Shown piece by piece: positions 46,501 to 55,922 of a stretch of 64,000 nucleotides of DNA. Origin of the DNA: Rothia koreensis (GTDB lineage Bacteria; Actinomycetota; Actinomycetes; Actinomycetales; Micrococcaceae). Where the stretch lies: contig NZ_NOIQ01000002.1 of NCBI RefSeq assembly GCF_004136575.1, positions 62,001-126,000 on the forward strand, read 5' to 3'. A model generated the notes under the pieces. It saw only the letters and a list, made by a program, of their open reading frames with translations. It had not been told where the DNA came from and searched no databases. Numbering within the stretch: the first letter of the stretch is position 1; each line of letters starts with the position of its first letter. Position numbers and translations under genes: made by a program.

Positions 46501-48015
46501 CTACCGTGCGGCGTCGTCCTCCTCCTTGACCTTGCTGATGAACGGCGCGATGAGGATCGCGACGACGCCGAGCACACCCCCGAAGCCGAAGGCGACATGG
46601 GCCCCGCTGATCTGGGCATCGTTGTCGGACGCGCCCCCGACGACCGCGACGGCTGCGCCGAGGGTCAGTGCTGCGGTCAGCAACGCTGTGCCCGTGGCAC
46701 CGCCCAGCTGTTGGAGGGTGTTCATGATGGCCGAACCGTGGCCGTACAGCTTGTGCGGCAAGGAACCGAGAGCAACCGTCATCATCGGCGTCATGATCAT
46801 GGCCATGCCGAGGCTGAACGTGATGTGGACACCCACGATGTAGGCAATTCCCGTGCCCGGGGCGACCAGGAAAAACAGCCATTCGCCCGCGGTGAGCAGG
46901 ATCGTCCCGGGAATCACCACCGGCCGGGGACCGAACTTGTCGTAGGCTCGTCCGATCAGCGGTGAAAGCAGGCCCTGGATCAGGCCGCCCGGCAGCATGA
47001 CCAGGCCGACGGTCAGCACGCTGAAACCCATGCCCGATTGCAGGAGGATCGGCAGGACCATGACCGACCCGAGCATCAGGGCCATCGCGATCATGAGAAC
47101 GGACACCCCCAGGCGGAAATTGCGAACCCCGAAGGGCCGCAGGTCGAGGAACGCCGATTCGGAGTTCCTCTGGAGCCGGCGTTGCCGCGACACGAAGAGG
47201 CTGAGCCCGATGACGCCGAGGACGAGCCCGATCAAGGGCACCGGGTTTCCGGCGACGATTGCGCTCACGGAGCCGAGCGCGTAGACGATGCCCCCGAACC
47301 CGACGATCGCCAGCAGGACGGAGGGGACGTCCAGGGGGAGGGCACGAGTCTGACCCGTGGGCTTGAGGACCAAGCTGCCGGTGAAAAGAACGAGCACGCC
47401 CATGGGGAGCATGAGCCCGAAGACCCAATGCCAGCTCAGTGCATTCACGATGATGCCCGACAGGGTGGGGCCGATGGCGGGTGCGACCGCGATGACCACG
47501 GAGTTGAGGCCCATGACCGTTCCGCGGCGTGCGGGAGGGACCATGATGAGGGTTGAGGTCATGAGCAGGGGAAGAACGATTCCCGTGCCTCCGGCCTGGA
47601 TGATGCGTCCGGCGAGAATCGTCGGGAAATTCTGGGCAAAAGTCGCAAGAGCAGTCCCCACCACAAAGAGGCTGAGCGCGACGACGAAAAGCCGTTTGAT
47701 CGTGAACCGCTCGAGCATCCACCCCGTGGTCGGAATAATGCAGGCCATGGTCAGAAGGAAGCCCGTCGTGAGCCATTGGGCCGTGGCCGCGCTGATGCCG
47801 AAGTCGTTCATGATGTCCGGGATCGCCACGGACAGAACCGTTTCGTTGAGGATCATGATGAGCGCCGAAACGACCAGGACGGCCAGGACACTCACGATGT
47901 GCCGTGTCGTCAGTACTTCGGGAGAGCGATCCGAGTCCGACTCCGACCGCGCCGCGGCGTCGTCCTGCTGGACGGACGGGGTCCGGGAGTTCGTGTGCGA
48001 GGCGTCTGAGGACAT
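46501..48015 (-). CDS. DHA2-type MFS multidrug efflux protein
   Basis: The 504-residue protein has 14 hydrophobic segments and the DHA2/EmrB marks: LNETVLSVAIPDIMNDFGI in helix 1, QWLTTGFLLTMACIIPTTGW, and GRIIQAGGTGIVLPLLMT. It likely exports toxic compounds. A ~40-residue polar N-terminus precedes helix 1. The start is set at 48015; a further 24-residue extension has no support. Confidence 0.9.
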   Translation of the reverse strand: MSSDASHTNSRTPSVQQDDAAARSESDSDRSPEVLTTRHIVSVLAVLVVSALIMILNETVLSVAIPDIMNDFGISAATAQWLTTGFLLTMACIIPTTGWMLERFTIKRLFVVALSLFVVGTALATFAQNFPTILAGRIIQAGGTGIVLPLLMTSTLIMVPPARRGTVMGLNSVVIAVAPAIGPTLSGIIVNALSWHWVFGLMLPMGVLVLFTGSLVLKPTGQTRALPLDVPSVLLAIVGFGGIVYALGSVSAIVAGNPVPLIGLVLGVIGLSLFVSRQRRLQRNSESAFLDLRPFGVRNFRLGVSVLMIAMALMLGSVMVLPILLQSGMGFSVLTVGLVMLPGGLIQGLLSPLIGRAYDKFGPRPVVIPGTILLTAGEWLFFLVAPGTGIAYIVGVHITFSLGMAMIMTPMMTVALGSLPHKLYGHGSAIMNTLQQLGGATGTALLTAALTLGAAVAVVGGASDNDAQISGAHVAFGFGGVLGVVAILIAPFISKVKEEDDAAR

Positions 48016-48158
48016 ACACGTACCTAGTTTCTGTGAGAAGTGGAGCCCCGATAGTGTCACAGTGCGCCACTCCGGCGTAAGTGCCATGAACCTGTGATGT
48101 CCGGCATGGTCGCGGCGATCAACAACGTTCGGGCTGAGGCCACGAGCCGAGTCCCGAC

Positions 48159-49649
48159 CTAACCCCAGTGCCCACTCATCGGCCGAATCGTCAGTTCCTT
48201 CACGGCGGCCTCCCCTGACTCCACCATGAGGGCCACCCGGCGCTCGCCAGCGCCGGGGAAAGCGAAGGAAGAGATCGATTCCTCGCCCTCGTTCAGGAAC
48301 ACCTCGACCGATCCGCGGTCAACCAGGACACGCAGCGCGAGGGTGCCGTCCTCCGTCGCTCTGGCAGGAGCGGAACGTATTCCGCGATCGGCAGTCACTG
48401 ACGCACGTCGGTCCAGCACAACGCGTCCCATTTGGTCGTCGTAGGCCACGAATGCTGCTTCCGCCCCGTCGCTCGTACGACCAATGGACAGCCCCGCCCG
48501 TTCGGCCGTCGTGGCGTGCAGGTCCAGCACCAGGTCGATCTCGGCCGTGTCGATACCGGCCACAACATCGCGCACACCCTCCGAGGCAGTGAAGGTCCCG
48601 AATGCGCGGGAATCTTTGCCCAGGAGAGCGATCTCGGCTACCGGGCGGTTGCGCAGACGAAGGCGGCTGTCCAAGGAAAGGACCCGTGGAACGGTCAGCT
48701 GGCCCGCCCATTCATCGGCCTGAGTCGGCAGTTCGCGGTCGAACGCGCCCATCCATGCGAACAGGATTCGTCGGCCGTCGGGAGCTTCAAAGGTCTGCGG
48801 GGCATAGAAATTGTGGCCCCAATCGAGGTGGCGGTATTCGGTCAACGGGGAGAAATCGCCCCCGGGCGTCCATTCGCCGACCACGTACCCCGCATGGTGA
48901 CCGTTGCGCCCGGTGTAGCCGCGCGGTGTGCGGCCCATGGGGCAGATGAGAAGCACCCAGTGATCGCCCAGTGGGAAGAAATCCGGGCACTCCAGCATGA
49001 ACGAGTCCTCGTCCGGGTCCCGGTAGAGGATGCGGTCGAACACCCAGTCGGTCAGATTCTCGGAGCGGTACAACCAGACCTCTCCCCGGTTCCGGGCCGA
49101 GCACGCGCCGAAGACCATCCACCAGGTTCCCTCCGTGCGCCAGACCTTGGGATCGCGGAAATGAAGCAGATCCGCGGGGCCTTCGACCACGACGCCGTGC
49201 TTTTCGAAGGTCACCCCGTCCGACGAAACCGCCATGCACTGGACTTGGATGTTTCCTTCATCCTCGTTGATCCCATTGCGCCAACGATGGCCCGTGTAAA
49301 AGGCATAGAGGCGGCCGTCGTCGCCCTCCACGGCGGAACCGGAGAACACACCGTCACGGTCCTCCTCGAGAGAAGGCGCCAGGGCGATCGGTTCTCTGGT
49401 CCAGGTGACGAGATCCACGCTGGAAACGTGTCCCCAATGCATGGGTCCCCACTGCGACGAATGGGGGTGATGCTGGAAGTAGGCGTGGTACCGACCTTGG
49501 TAGAAGCACAGTCCGTTGGGATCGTTGATCCATCCTGCGGGGGCCGCGATGTGGAATTGCGGATACCACCGGTCGTTGCGTCGTTCCCTCAGGGCGAGGT
49601 TCGCGGACTGTGCGGCGTCGATACGGTTCTTCAGAGTCGAGTCGGGCAT
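48159..49649 (-). CDS. Sucrose-6-phosphate hydrolase / beta-fructofuranosidase (GH32)
   Basis: The 496-residue protein has the three GH32 catalytic boxes: WINDPNG at residues 40-46 (nucleophile Asp43), FRDPKVW (~166-172) and ECPDFF with the acid/base Glu. A C-terminal beta-sandwich domain follows. No signal peptide is present, so it acts in the cytoplasm on sucrose brought in by the adjoining proton symporter; free sucrose is thus the likely substrate. It lies 6 nt behind the permease gene. Confidence 0.93.
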   Translation of the reverse strand: MPDSTLKNRIDAAQSANLALRERRNDRWYPQFHIAAPAGWINDPNGLCFYQGRYHAYFQHHPHSSQWGPMHWGHVSSVDLVTWTREPIALAPSLEEDRDGVFSGSAVEGDDGRLYAFYTGHRWRNGINEDEGNIQVQCMAVSSDGVTFEKHGVVVEGPADLLHFRDPKVWRTEGTWWMVFGACSARNRGEVWLYRSENLTDWVFDRILYRDPDEDSFMLECPDFFPLGDHWVLLICPMGRTPRGYTGRNGHHAGYVVGEWTPGGDFSPLTEYRHLDWGHNFYAPQTFEAPDGRRILFAWMGAFDRELPTQADEWAGQLTVPRVLSLDSRLRLRNRPVAEIALLGKDSRAFGTFTASEGVRDVVAGIDTAEIDLVLDLHATTAERAGLSIGRTSDGAEAAFVAYDDQMGRVVLDRRASVTADRGIRSAPARATEDGTLALRVLVDRGSVEVFLNEGEESISSFAFPGAGERRVALMVESGEAAVKELTIRPMSGHWG

Positions 49650-49655
49650 GGGAGA

Positions 49656-50969
49656 TTACGCTTTCTGGGATTCTCGTGGGGCATCTCGGAGGAAGGGGTC
49701 GCCCTGTACGTCCTGGTCGTCCCTCTTGAGGACCAAGAACCCATACGCGGCGGCGATCAAAACGATGCCGGCGATGACGTAGAACGTCGGTTGGTAACCG
49801 ATCGCGTCGCGCAGGTTTCCCAGTACGGGGGAGAGGAGGATGTTCCCGATCTGGGATGCCAGCTGGAAACCGACCATGTACATCGTTGCGGACAGAGCAG
49901 GGTTGAAGTGAACCGTGAAGTATCGAAAGACGGGGAGGATGCAGAGGGCGACTTCGGGTGCGTGGAACATCTTGACGAAAGAGATCATCACCGGGTCGTG
50001 GAAGACGGCGCACCCAAGGATCCGCAGGAACATGACCATCATCCCCAGCATCAGAGTGTTCTTGACCCCGATTTTCCGCATCAGAATGGGTACCAGGCCC
50101 AACATGATGGCTTCCAGGAAAACCTGCACGGAATTGAGCACTCCGTAGACCTGTTGACCGTGGCTCGGAGTGTCGAAGAGTTTGGTGTAGAAGTCGGGGA
50201 ACATCTGTTGGTCGAAGACCGTGTAGAAGGTCCAGGAGAGCAGAACGAACACGACCATCGCCCACAGTGAGGGAAGGCGCAGTACGCCGAGCATCTCGCG
50301 GAGCCCCGGCGTGGTATCCGCCCTGGTGGGATCCATGGTGGTGGTCATCTCTTCCCGGGGCGGGGTGGTCGGTGCTTTCCACAGAGTCAGGACGAGGAAG
50401 CACAGAATGCCGAACACGGATCCGAGCCAGAAGTTCAGATTCGGGTTGACCGTGAAGAGGAACCCGGCAATCAGGGCCACAACCGCGTATCCGAAAGAGC
50501 CCCACATGCGAGCCTGGCCGTACTCGTAGTTGTAGGTGCGCGACAGGCGTTCGGAGAAGGCCTCCATCAGTCCCGCCGCGGCGACGAAGCCTGCCGAGAG
50601 CACGACCGCACCCACGATGGTCCCGACCATGAACGCGTTCTCCAGCAGCGGCCGGTACACCCAGATCATGAAGGGGCCGATCAACGACATGATGATCGAG
50701 GCCCCGATCACCAGGTGGCGTCGGATGCCCAGTCGGTCCTGGACGGCGCCGTAAGCGAGCATGATGACCAGGGTTCCGGCGGAATTGATCGAGTAAACGG
50801 TTCCGACCGCGCCACCGCTGAGGCCCAGCCCCGAGCTCTCGTCCGTCAGCCAAATCTGAAAGAACGACCACCAGACGCCCCACGAGGCGAAGAAGAGGAG
50901 GAGAGTCACGGAGCTCTGCTGGTAGGCGGGATTCTTGAGCTGCTGCTTGATTCTGGAGGAGTCGGCCAC
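49656..50969 (-). CDS. Oligosaccharide:H+ symporter, LacY/CscB-like (sucrose permease)
   Basis: The 437-residue protein has 12 helices and the LacY/CscB signatures FFASWGVWWSFFQIWL and GTVYSINSAGTLVIMLAYGA (first repeat), AQARMWGSFGYAVVAL-like YGQARMWGSFGY. Paired with GH32 and a LacI regulator, sucrose is the likely substrate. The GTG at 50969 is preferred because AAGGAAG lies 7 nt before it; an ATG at 51014 has no ribosome site and sits in the operator. Confidence 0.88.
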   Translation of the reverse strand: MADSSRIKQQLKNPAYQQSSVTLLLFFASWGVWWSFFQIWLTDESSGLGLSGGAVGTVYSINSAGTLVIMLAYGAVQDRLGIRRHLVIGASIIMSLIGPFMIWVYRPLLENAFMVGTIVGAVVLSAGFVAAAGLMEAFSERLSRTYNYEYGQARMWGSFGYAVVALIAGFLFTVNPNLNFWLGSVFGILCFLVLTLWKAPTTPPREEMTTTMDPTRADTTPGLREMLGVLRLPSLWAMVVFVLLSWTFYTVFDQQMFPDFYTKLFDTPSHGQQVYGVLNSVQVFLEAIMLGLVPILMRKIGVKNTLMLGMMVMFLRILGCAVFHDPVMISFVKMFHAPEVALCILPVFRYFTVHFNPALSATMYMVGFQLASQIGNILLSPVLGNLRDAIGYQPTFYVIAGIVLIAAAYGFLVLKRDDQDVQGDPFLRDAPRESQKA

Positions 50970-51013
50970 GCTGCCACTTCCTTGTGATTCGTCGTCGGGC
51001 ATGTCGGTTGTCA

Positions 51014-51031
51014 TGCTAAATCGATTTAGCA
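51014..51031. promoter_or_regulatory. LacI-type operator of the sucrose module
   Basis: TGCTAAATCGATTTAGCA is a perfect 18-bp palindrome with the central CG usual for LacI-family sites. It lies between the divergent permease and regulator genes, near the probable permease transcription start. Confidence 0.85.
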
Positions 51032-51129
51032 GAACGGTATCACCGATCTCTCGCGTGGTCCACGTCTCACGTAGGATGGGCTACGGCCGGGCCCGGACGG
51101 GCGAGAGCCGGTGGCTAACGAGGAGATCC

Positions 51130-52140
51130 ATGAGCAAGCGCCCTACTCAGGCCGACGTCGCCCGCAGCGCGGGGGTGTCCGCGACCACCGTGAGTCTCGT
51201 GCTCAATGGCAGGACCGGAACGAGGATCTCCGACGACGCCGCACGTCGGGTCAGGGTCGCCGCGGAGACGCTCGGTTATTCCCCGGATCCGACCGCCCTG
51301 AGCCTGCGCACGGGACGGACCAAGACTCTCGGCTTCGTCTCCGACGGCGTCACGGTGACCCGCTATGCCTCAGCGATGATCCGTGGAGTCTTGGACGCGG
51401 CAGAATCGAAGGGGCAGAGCGTCATGATGGCCGAGGTGGATGACCATCCGGACCGTTGGGAGAGGGCCATTGTCGACCTCTCGGACCGCAAGGTCGATGC
51501 CATCGTCGTCGGTCTCATGGTCGCCCGCACGATCGAATTGCCGCCCATGCCTTCCGGGGTCTCGACGGTGATCGTCAACGGTCTGTCGGGCGGACTCCCG
51601 AGCGTTCTTCCGGACGAATTCGCAGCGGGACGAGCCGCCGCCGAATATGTGATTCGGGCAGGACACCGTCGCATCGCGTTCATCGGCCGGTCGGAACGCA
51701 TGCTGGACCCCGTGGTATCGGCCACGGTCGGACGGCGCTATCAAGGTATCGACCGTGCCATGGCCGATGCGGGACTGCACTTCACCACGACGTGTGACCT
51801 GCCCGAGTGGGAACCAGGTCCGGCACGGGAGGCTGCCATGTCTGTGCTCGGGTCGCCGTCACGCCCTACCGCGATTCTTGCGGCGAACGACCGCGTGGCT
51901 TTCGGCGTCTACCAAGCGGCGGCAGACCTGGGACTCACGATCGCACAGGACGTATCGGTCATGTCTTTCGACGACGAGGCTTTGGCGGACTACCTGCGTC
52001 CCGGGCTGACAACCATGCGCCTGCCCTACCGCGACATGGGTATGGCCGGGGTCAGGGAGGCCCTGAATCCGGGCAACGACCTCCTCGAGCTTCCGATGCC
52101 GCTGGTGGAGAGGGGATCGGTGGCGCCCCCTCGGGGGTGA
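51130..52140 (+). CDS. LacI-family transcriptional regulator (sucrose module)
   Basis: The 336-residue protein has the LacI helix-turn-helix and hinge (TQADVARSAGVSATTVSLVL, then ALSLRTGRTKTLGFV) and a [22 protein letters not shown] effector domain ending in a LacI-type VSVMSFDDEALADYLRPGLT. It probably represses the divergent permease-GH32 operon until sucrose or a derivative binds. The ATG at 51130 has CGAGGAG upstream. Confidence 0.93.
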   Translation: MSKRPTQADVARSAGVSATTVSLVLNGRTGTRISDDAARRVRVAAETLGYSPDPTALSLRTGRTKTLGFVSDGVTVTRYASAMIRGVLDAAESKGQSVMMAEVDDHPDRWERAIVDLSDRKVDAIVVGLMVARTIELPPMPSGVSTVIVNGLSGGLPSVLPDEFAAGRAAAEYVIRAGHRRIAFIGRSERMLDPVVSATVGRRYQGIDRAMADAGLHFTTTCDLPEWEPGPAREAAMSVLGSPSRPTAILAANDRVAFGVYQAAADLGLTIAQDVSVMSFDDEALADYLRPGLTTMRLPYRDMGMAGVREALNPGNDLLELPMPLVERGSVAPPRG

Positions 52141-52196
52141 ACAGGACGGCTGGAAGGTCCCGGTGCGGGCCGTCGGAGTGCGGCGCATCGCTTCGC

Positions 52197-52289
52197 GGTG
52201 AATTAAGCCTTTTGACCGAAGCAGGTCTCACACCCGCCGAAGCCCTGGACGCCGCGGCGGGCGGCTTCTGTCCGCCAGAATCCCCATGA
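52197..52289 (+). pseudogene. Remnant of an amidohydrolase C-terminus
   Basis: In one frame this segment encodes LLTEAGLTPAEALDAAAGG followed by a stop. This matches the conserved C-terminal helix of imidazolonepropionase/amidohydrolase-type enzymes (usually LVEAGLSPLEALRAAT). The rest of such a gene is absent, so it looks like a leftover of a deletion, but chance cannot be excluded for so short a stretch. Confidence 0.4.
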
Positions 52290-52389
52290 TTTTGTAATTA
52301 CCAGACGATCTGCACTCAAGGATCCGGGAGTTCGAAAGGCTCGCCGCAGGTCATGTATGACGTATTTTTGCCCCGAATGTCGGCCCCGA

Positions 52390-52410
52390 TGCCCCGCCGT
52401 GAGCGGGGCA
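52390..52410 (+). other. 8-bp hairpin upstream of the monooxygenase gene
   Basis: TGCCCCGC (52390-52397) pairs with GCGGGGCA (52403-52410), 43 nt before the start codon. It could be the terminator of an earlier transcript or part of a leader. Confidence 0.4.
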
Positions 52411-52453
52411 GTACCGTGACGAGAACGTCCAGACAACGACTCGGGGGATTGAT

Positions 52454-53548
52454 ATGAACGCGATCAAACTTCACTGGTTCCTGCCGACGAGCTCCGACTC
52501 CCGGGGCATCGTCGGAGGAGGTCACGGCGCCAATGTCGTGGGAACCGCGGCGATCAGGCGGCCCGACCTTCGTTACCTGACTCAAGTTGCGCAGGCCGCC
52601 GAATACAACGGATTCGAATCCGTGCTGACGCCCACCGGTCTGTGGTGCCAGGACTCGTGGCTGACCACGGCCGCAATCGCCCAGCACACCGAGACCCTCA
52701 AATTCCTCGTCGCGTTCCGTCCTGCGGCCATTTCGCCGACTCTCGGGGCACAGATGGCCGCGACCTACCAGGACATTACCGGTGGGCGCCTGAACGTCAA
52801 TATCGTGACCGGAGGGGAGTCCGCGGAACAGCGAGCATTCGGCGACTTCAACGACAAAGACACGAGGTACGCCAAGACGGGTGAATTCCTCGACGTCGTC
52901 GGCCGCCTGTGGGACCACGGCGAACCGTTCGACTACGAGGGCGATCACATCCGAGTGGGTCAGGCGCGACTGGCCCATGCCCCCGAGCCGCGTCCCGAGA
53001 TCTATTTCGGCGGATCCTCCCCGGCCGCGGGCCGAATTGCCGCCGCTCACTCGGACGTCTACCTCACCTGGGGCGAGCCCCCGCAGCAAGCGAAGGAAAA
53101 GATCGACTGGATTCGGGGACTGGCCAATGAGCAGGGGCGCAACGTCAGGTTCGGAATCCGGTTGCACACCATCTCGCGGGACACGTCGGAGGAGGCTTGG
53201 GCGGTCGCCGAGAAGATGTTGGACGGGCTCGACCCGGAGCTGATCAGGAAGCAGCAGGAAGCGTTGCGCCGGTCCGAGTCGGAAGGCCAGCGGCGGATGC
53301 TGGATCTGAACCGCGGGTCGGTCTCGGATCTCGAAATCCACCCTGGGCTCTGGGCCGGCGTGGGACTCGTGCGCGGGGGAGCCGGTACGGCACTCGTCGG
53401 GTCCCACCGGGAAGTTGCCGACCTCATCAAGGAATACATCGCGGTCGGGTTCGAAGAGTTCGTGCTCTCCGGGTATCCGTGCCTTGAGGAGGCGTATTGG
53501 TTCGGCGAAGGCGTACGTCCGCTCCTGGCCAACGAGGGACTCCTGTAA
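52454..53548 (+). CDS. ssuD: FMNH2-dependent alkanesulfonate monooxygenase-like protein
   Basis: The 364-residue luciferase-like protein matches SsuD: KLHWFLPTSSDSR at the start, the SsuD-like TPTGLWCQDSWL, FLVAFRPAAISPTLGAQMA and RLNVNIVTGGESAEQRAFGD. SsuD releases sulfite from alkanesulfonates with reduced flavin. The usual uptake genes ssuABC and a flavin reductase are not adjacent, so substrate choice is unsure. GGGGGAT lies before the ATG. Confidence 0.85.
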   Translation: MNAIKLHWFLPTSSDSRGIVGGGHGANVVGTAAIRRPDLRYLTQVAQAAEYNGFESVLTPTGLWCQDSWLTTAAIAQHTETLKFLVAFRPAAISPTLGAQMAATYQDITGGRLNVNIVTGGESAEQRAFGDFNDKDTRYAKTGEFLDVVGRLWDHGEPFDYEGDHIRVGQARLAHAPEPRPEIYFGGSSPAAGRIAAAHSDVYLTWGEPPQQAKEKIDWIRGLANEQGRNVRFGIRLHTISRDTSEEAWAVAEKMLDGLDPELIRKQQEALRRSESEGQRRMLDLNRGSVSDLEIHPGLWAGVGLVRGGAGTALVGSHREVADLIKEYIAVGFEEFVLSGYPCLEEAYWFGEGVRPLLANEGLL

Positions 53549-53624
53549 ACCGGCCGGATACGGTTGAACGCGCAACATCGGCCGGGAAGTCGGAAACGAT
53601 GCGTACTCATCGTTGCCGATTAGC

Positions 53625-53630
53625 TATGGT
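53625..53630 (+). promoter_or_regulatory. -10 box of a probable leaderless promoter for purD
   Basis: TATGGT is followed by 6 nt and the ATG of purD at 53637; no Shine-Dalgarno sequence is present. Confidence 0.5.
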
Positions 53631-53636
53631 TGCTCC

Positions 53637-54929
53637 ATGAAGATTTTGGTGCTTGGCCCGGGCGGGCGCGAACACGCGATCATCAGCGCGCTCCTGCGCG
53701 ATCCGGCCGTCACGGAGGTCCACGCGGCACCCGGGAACGCCGGGATTGCCGAGATCGTTCGGACTCATGCCGTGGACGCGAACAGTCCGGAGGAGGCCAC
53801 TGCTCTCGCCGAACGCCTGGATGCGGACTTGATTGTGATCGGTCCCGAAGCTCCCCTGGTATCCGGCGTGGCGGACGCTCTGCGAGAGGCCGGGTTCCCG
53901 GTGTTCGGCCCCAACGCCGATGCCGCCCAGCTGGAGGGCTCCAAAGCATTTGCCAAGGAGATCATGGCCGCCGCCAACGTCCCGACAGCGATGGCCCGGG
54001 TCGCTCATGACCTCTCGACCGTCGAGGAATGCCTCGATTCCTTCGGGGCACCGTACGTCGTCAAGGACGACGGCCTGGCCGCCGGCAAAGGTGTCGTCGT
54101 CACCGAGGACCGCGACGCCGCTCTGGCCCATGCCGAGGCCTGTTTCGATGCGGGCTCGTCCGTGGTCATCGAGGAATTCCTGGACGGTCCGGAGGTCTCG
54201 CTCTTCGTGATCAGCGACGGGCGTCGCACCGTGCCCCTCACCCCGGCCCAGGACTTCAAGAGGATTTACGACAATGACGAGGGGCCGAACACGGGCGGCA
54301 TGGGGGCGTACACCCCGTTGCCGTGGTTGCCCGAGAACTTCACCGATGAAGTCGTCCGACGGGTGGCCCAGCCGACGATCGACGTGATGGCCGATCGCGG
54401 AACCCCCTTCGTGGGCGTCCTCTACTGCGGACTCGCACTGACGAGCCGCGGCATCCGAGTCATCGAATTCAACGCTCGCTTCGGCGATCCGGAAACCCAG
54501 GCGGTGCTGGCCCGATTGAAGACGCCGCTCGGCCAACTTCTCCTGGAGGCCGCCCAGGGCGGGCTCGACGGCCGAGAATCTCTGCGATGGGATCTCCGGA
54601 CCGCCGTGGGGGTCGTCATGGCGGCCGAGAACTACCCGGAGGCCCCGCGCAAGGGCGACGTCATCACCGGTATTGCCGACGCCGAGGCCCTCGAGGACGT
54701 CTCCGTTCTGCATGCCGGGACCAGCAACAAGCGGACGCTGTCCGGCACGGACTCGGTAGTGACCTCCGGAGGCCGGGTACTCGCCGTCGTCGCCCTCGGC
54801 GAGGATCTGGATGACGCGAGGACAAAGGTCTACCGAGGCGTCGACAAGATTTCCTGGGACGGCGCACAGTATCGCCGAGATATCGCGGAGAAAGCCGCAG
54901 CAGGCCAGGTCAAGGTTCCCTGTCCCTAG
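53637..54929 (+). CDS. purD: Phosphoribosylamine-glycine ligase
   Basis: The 430-residue ATP-grasp enzyme has [13 protein letters not shown] at the N-terminus, [33 protein letters not shown] and the metal site [14 protein letters not shown]. It makes glycinamide ribonucleotide, step 2 of purine synthesis. The start at 53637 is favoured by the TANNNT box 6 nt upstream and by homology. purC follows after 69 nt. Confidence 0.97.
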   Translation: MKILVLGPGGREHAIISALLRDPAVTEVHAAPGNAGIAEIVRTHAVDANSPEEATALAERLDADLIVIGPEAPLVSGVADALREAGFPVFGPNADAAQLEGSKAFAKEIMAAANVPTAMARVAHDLSTVEECLDSFGAPYVVKDDGLAAGKGVVVTEDRDAALAHAEACFDAGSSVVIEEFLDGPEVSLFVISDGRRTVPLTPAQDFKRIYDNDEGPNTGGMGAYTPLPWLPENFTDEVVRRVAQPTIDVMADRGTPFVGVLYCGLALTSRGIRVIEFNARFGDPETQAVLARLKTPLGQLLLEAAQGGLDGRESLRWDLRTAVGVVMAAENYPEAPRKGDVITGIADAEALEDVSVLHAGTSNKRTLSGTDSVVTSGGRVLAVVALGEDLDDARTKVYRGVDKISWDGAQYRRDIAEKAAAGQVKVPCP

Positions 54930-54998
54930 ACCACACATCGTCGGCCTCGCGCGTGCGGCGTGGGGCCCGCACATCACTCACACACAGGAGCGCAGCGC

Positions 54999-55922
54999 AT
55001 GTCCCCAGAGCCCACCGACATTCCGGGCTGGAAGCACATCTATTCGGGAAAAGTCAGGGACCTCTACGTCCCGGCGGAGGGCAACGACGTCATCGGTTGC
55101 TCCTTCGCCGATAATGCCGAGGCCCGCGCGGGATCCGTCATGGTCGTGGCCACCGATCGGATCAGCGCATTCGACCATGTCCTGCCCACACCCATTCCGG
55201 ACAAGGGCAAGATCCTGACCCAGCTCAGCCTGTGGTGGTTCGAGCAGCTCGACCAGGTTCCCAATCATGTGCTCTCGACCGACGTCCCGGAGGAAGTCTC
55301 TGGACGCGCCATGATCTGCAAATCCTTGTCGATGTTCCCCGTCGAGTGCATCGCCCGGGGGTACCTGACCGGTACCGGCCTCAAGGAGTACCAGCGGTCC
55401 GGCACGGTGTGCGGCATCGAATTGCCGGAAGGCCTGGTCGACGGCTCCAGGCTCGATTCCCCGATCTTCACGCCGACGGGCAAGGCCGAGGTCGGTGAGC
55501 ACGACGAAGCCATTACGTACGAGGAGATGACCGACGCCGTCGGCCGCGCGATGGGGGAGCGCATCCGGGAGCTGACCCTCTACATCTACGGGACTGCGGA
55601 AAGAATCGCCCGGGAACAAGGAATCATCGTCGCCGATACCAAGGTCGAATTCGGTCTCGACTCCTACCGCGGGGAGGTCACGCTGGGCGATGAGGTCCTG
55701 ACCCCCGATTCGTCGAGATTCTGGGACGGGGCGCAATGGGCCCCGGGGCGCGCACAGGCGAGTTTCGACAAACAGTTCGTGCGCGACTGGCTGCTGTCCG
55801 ACGCCGCGGGGTGGGACAGGACGACGCCCCCGCCCGAGCTTCCTTCGGAAATCGTCGAGAGGACCCGTGCCCGGTACGTCGAGGCCTACGAGAAACTCAC
55901 CGGAACGGAATTTTCCGCATAG
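54999..55922 (+). CDS. purC: SAICAR synthetase
   Basis: The 307-residue protein has SGKVRDLYVP, ATDRISAFDHVLPTPIPDKG and VECIARGYLTGTGLKEY, the marks of the eukaryote-like long PurC form. It joins aspartate to CAIR in purine synthesis. CAGGAG lies 8 nt before the ATG. Its 3' end overlaps the convergent regulator gene by 37 bp. Confidence 0.96.
   Translation: MSPEPTDIPGWKHIYSGKVRDLYVPAEGNDVIGCSFADNAEARAGSVMVVATDRISAFDHVLPTPIPDKGKILTQLSLWWFEQLDQVPNHVLSTDVPEEVSGRAMICKSLSMFPVECIARGYLTGTGLKEYQRSGTVCGIELPEGLVDGSRLDSPIFTPTGKAEVGEHDEAITYEEMTDAVGRAMGERIRELTLYIYGTAERIAREQGIIVADTKVEFGLDSYRGEVTLGDEVLTPDSSRFWDGAQWAPGRAQASFDKQFVRDWLLSDAAGWDRTTPPPELPSEIVERTRARYVEAYEKLTGTEFSA

Larger units (their letters stand above)
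52141..52453. other. Intergenic stretch with a gene remnant and a small hairpin
   Basis: This 313-nt gap holds a short amidohydrolase-like remnant (52197-52289) and an 8-bp hairpin at 52390-52410. No riboswitch pattern was recognised before the monooxygenase gene. Confidence 0.6.

Noticed and set aside
52141-52453. Sulfur-related (SAM) riboswitch before ssuD
   Set aside because: I looked for the conserved aptamer pieces and found only a small hairpin.
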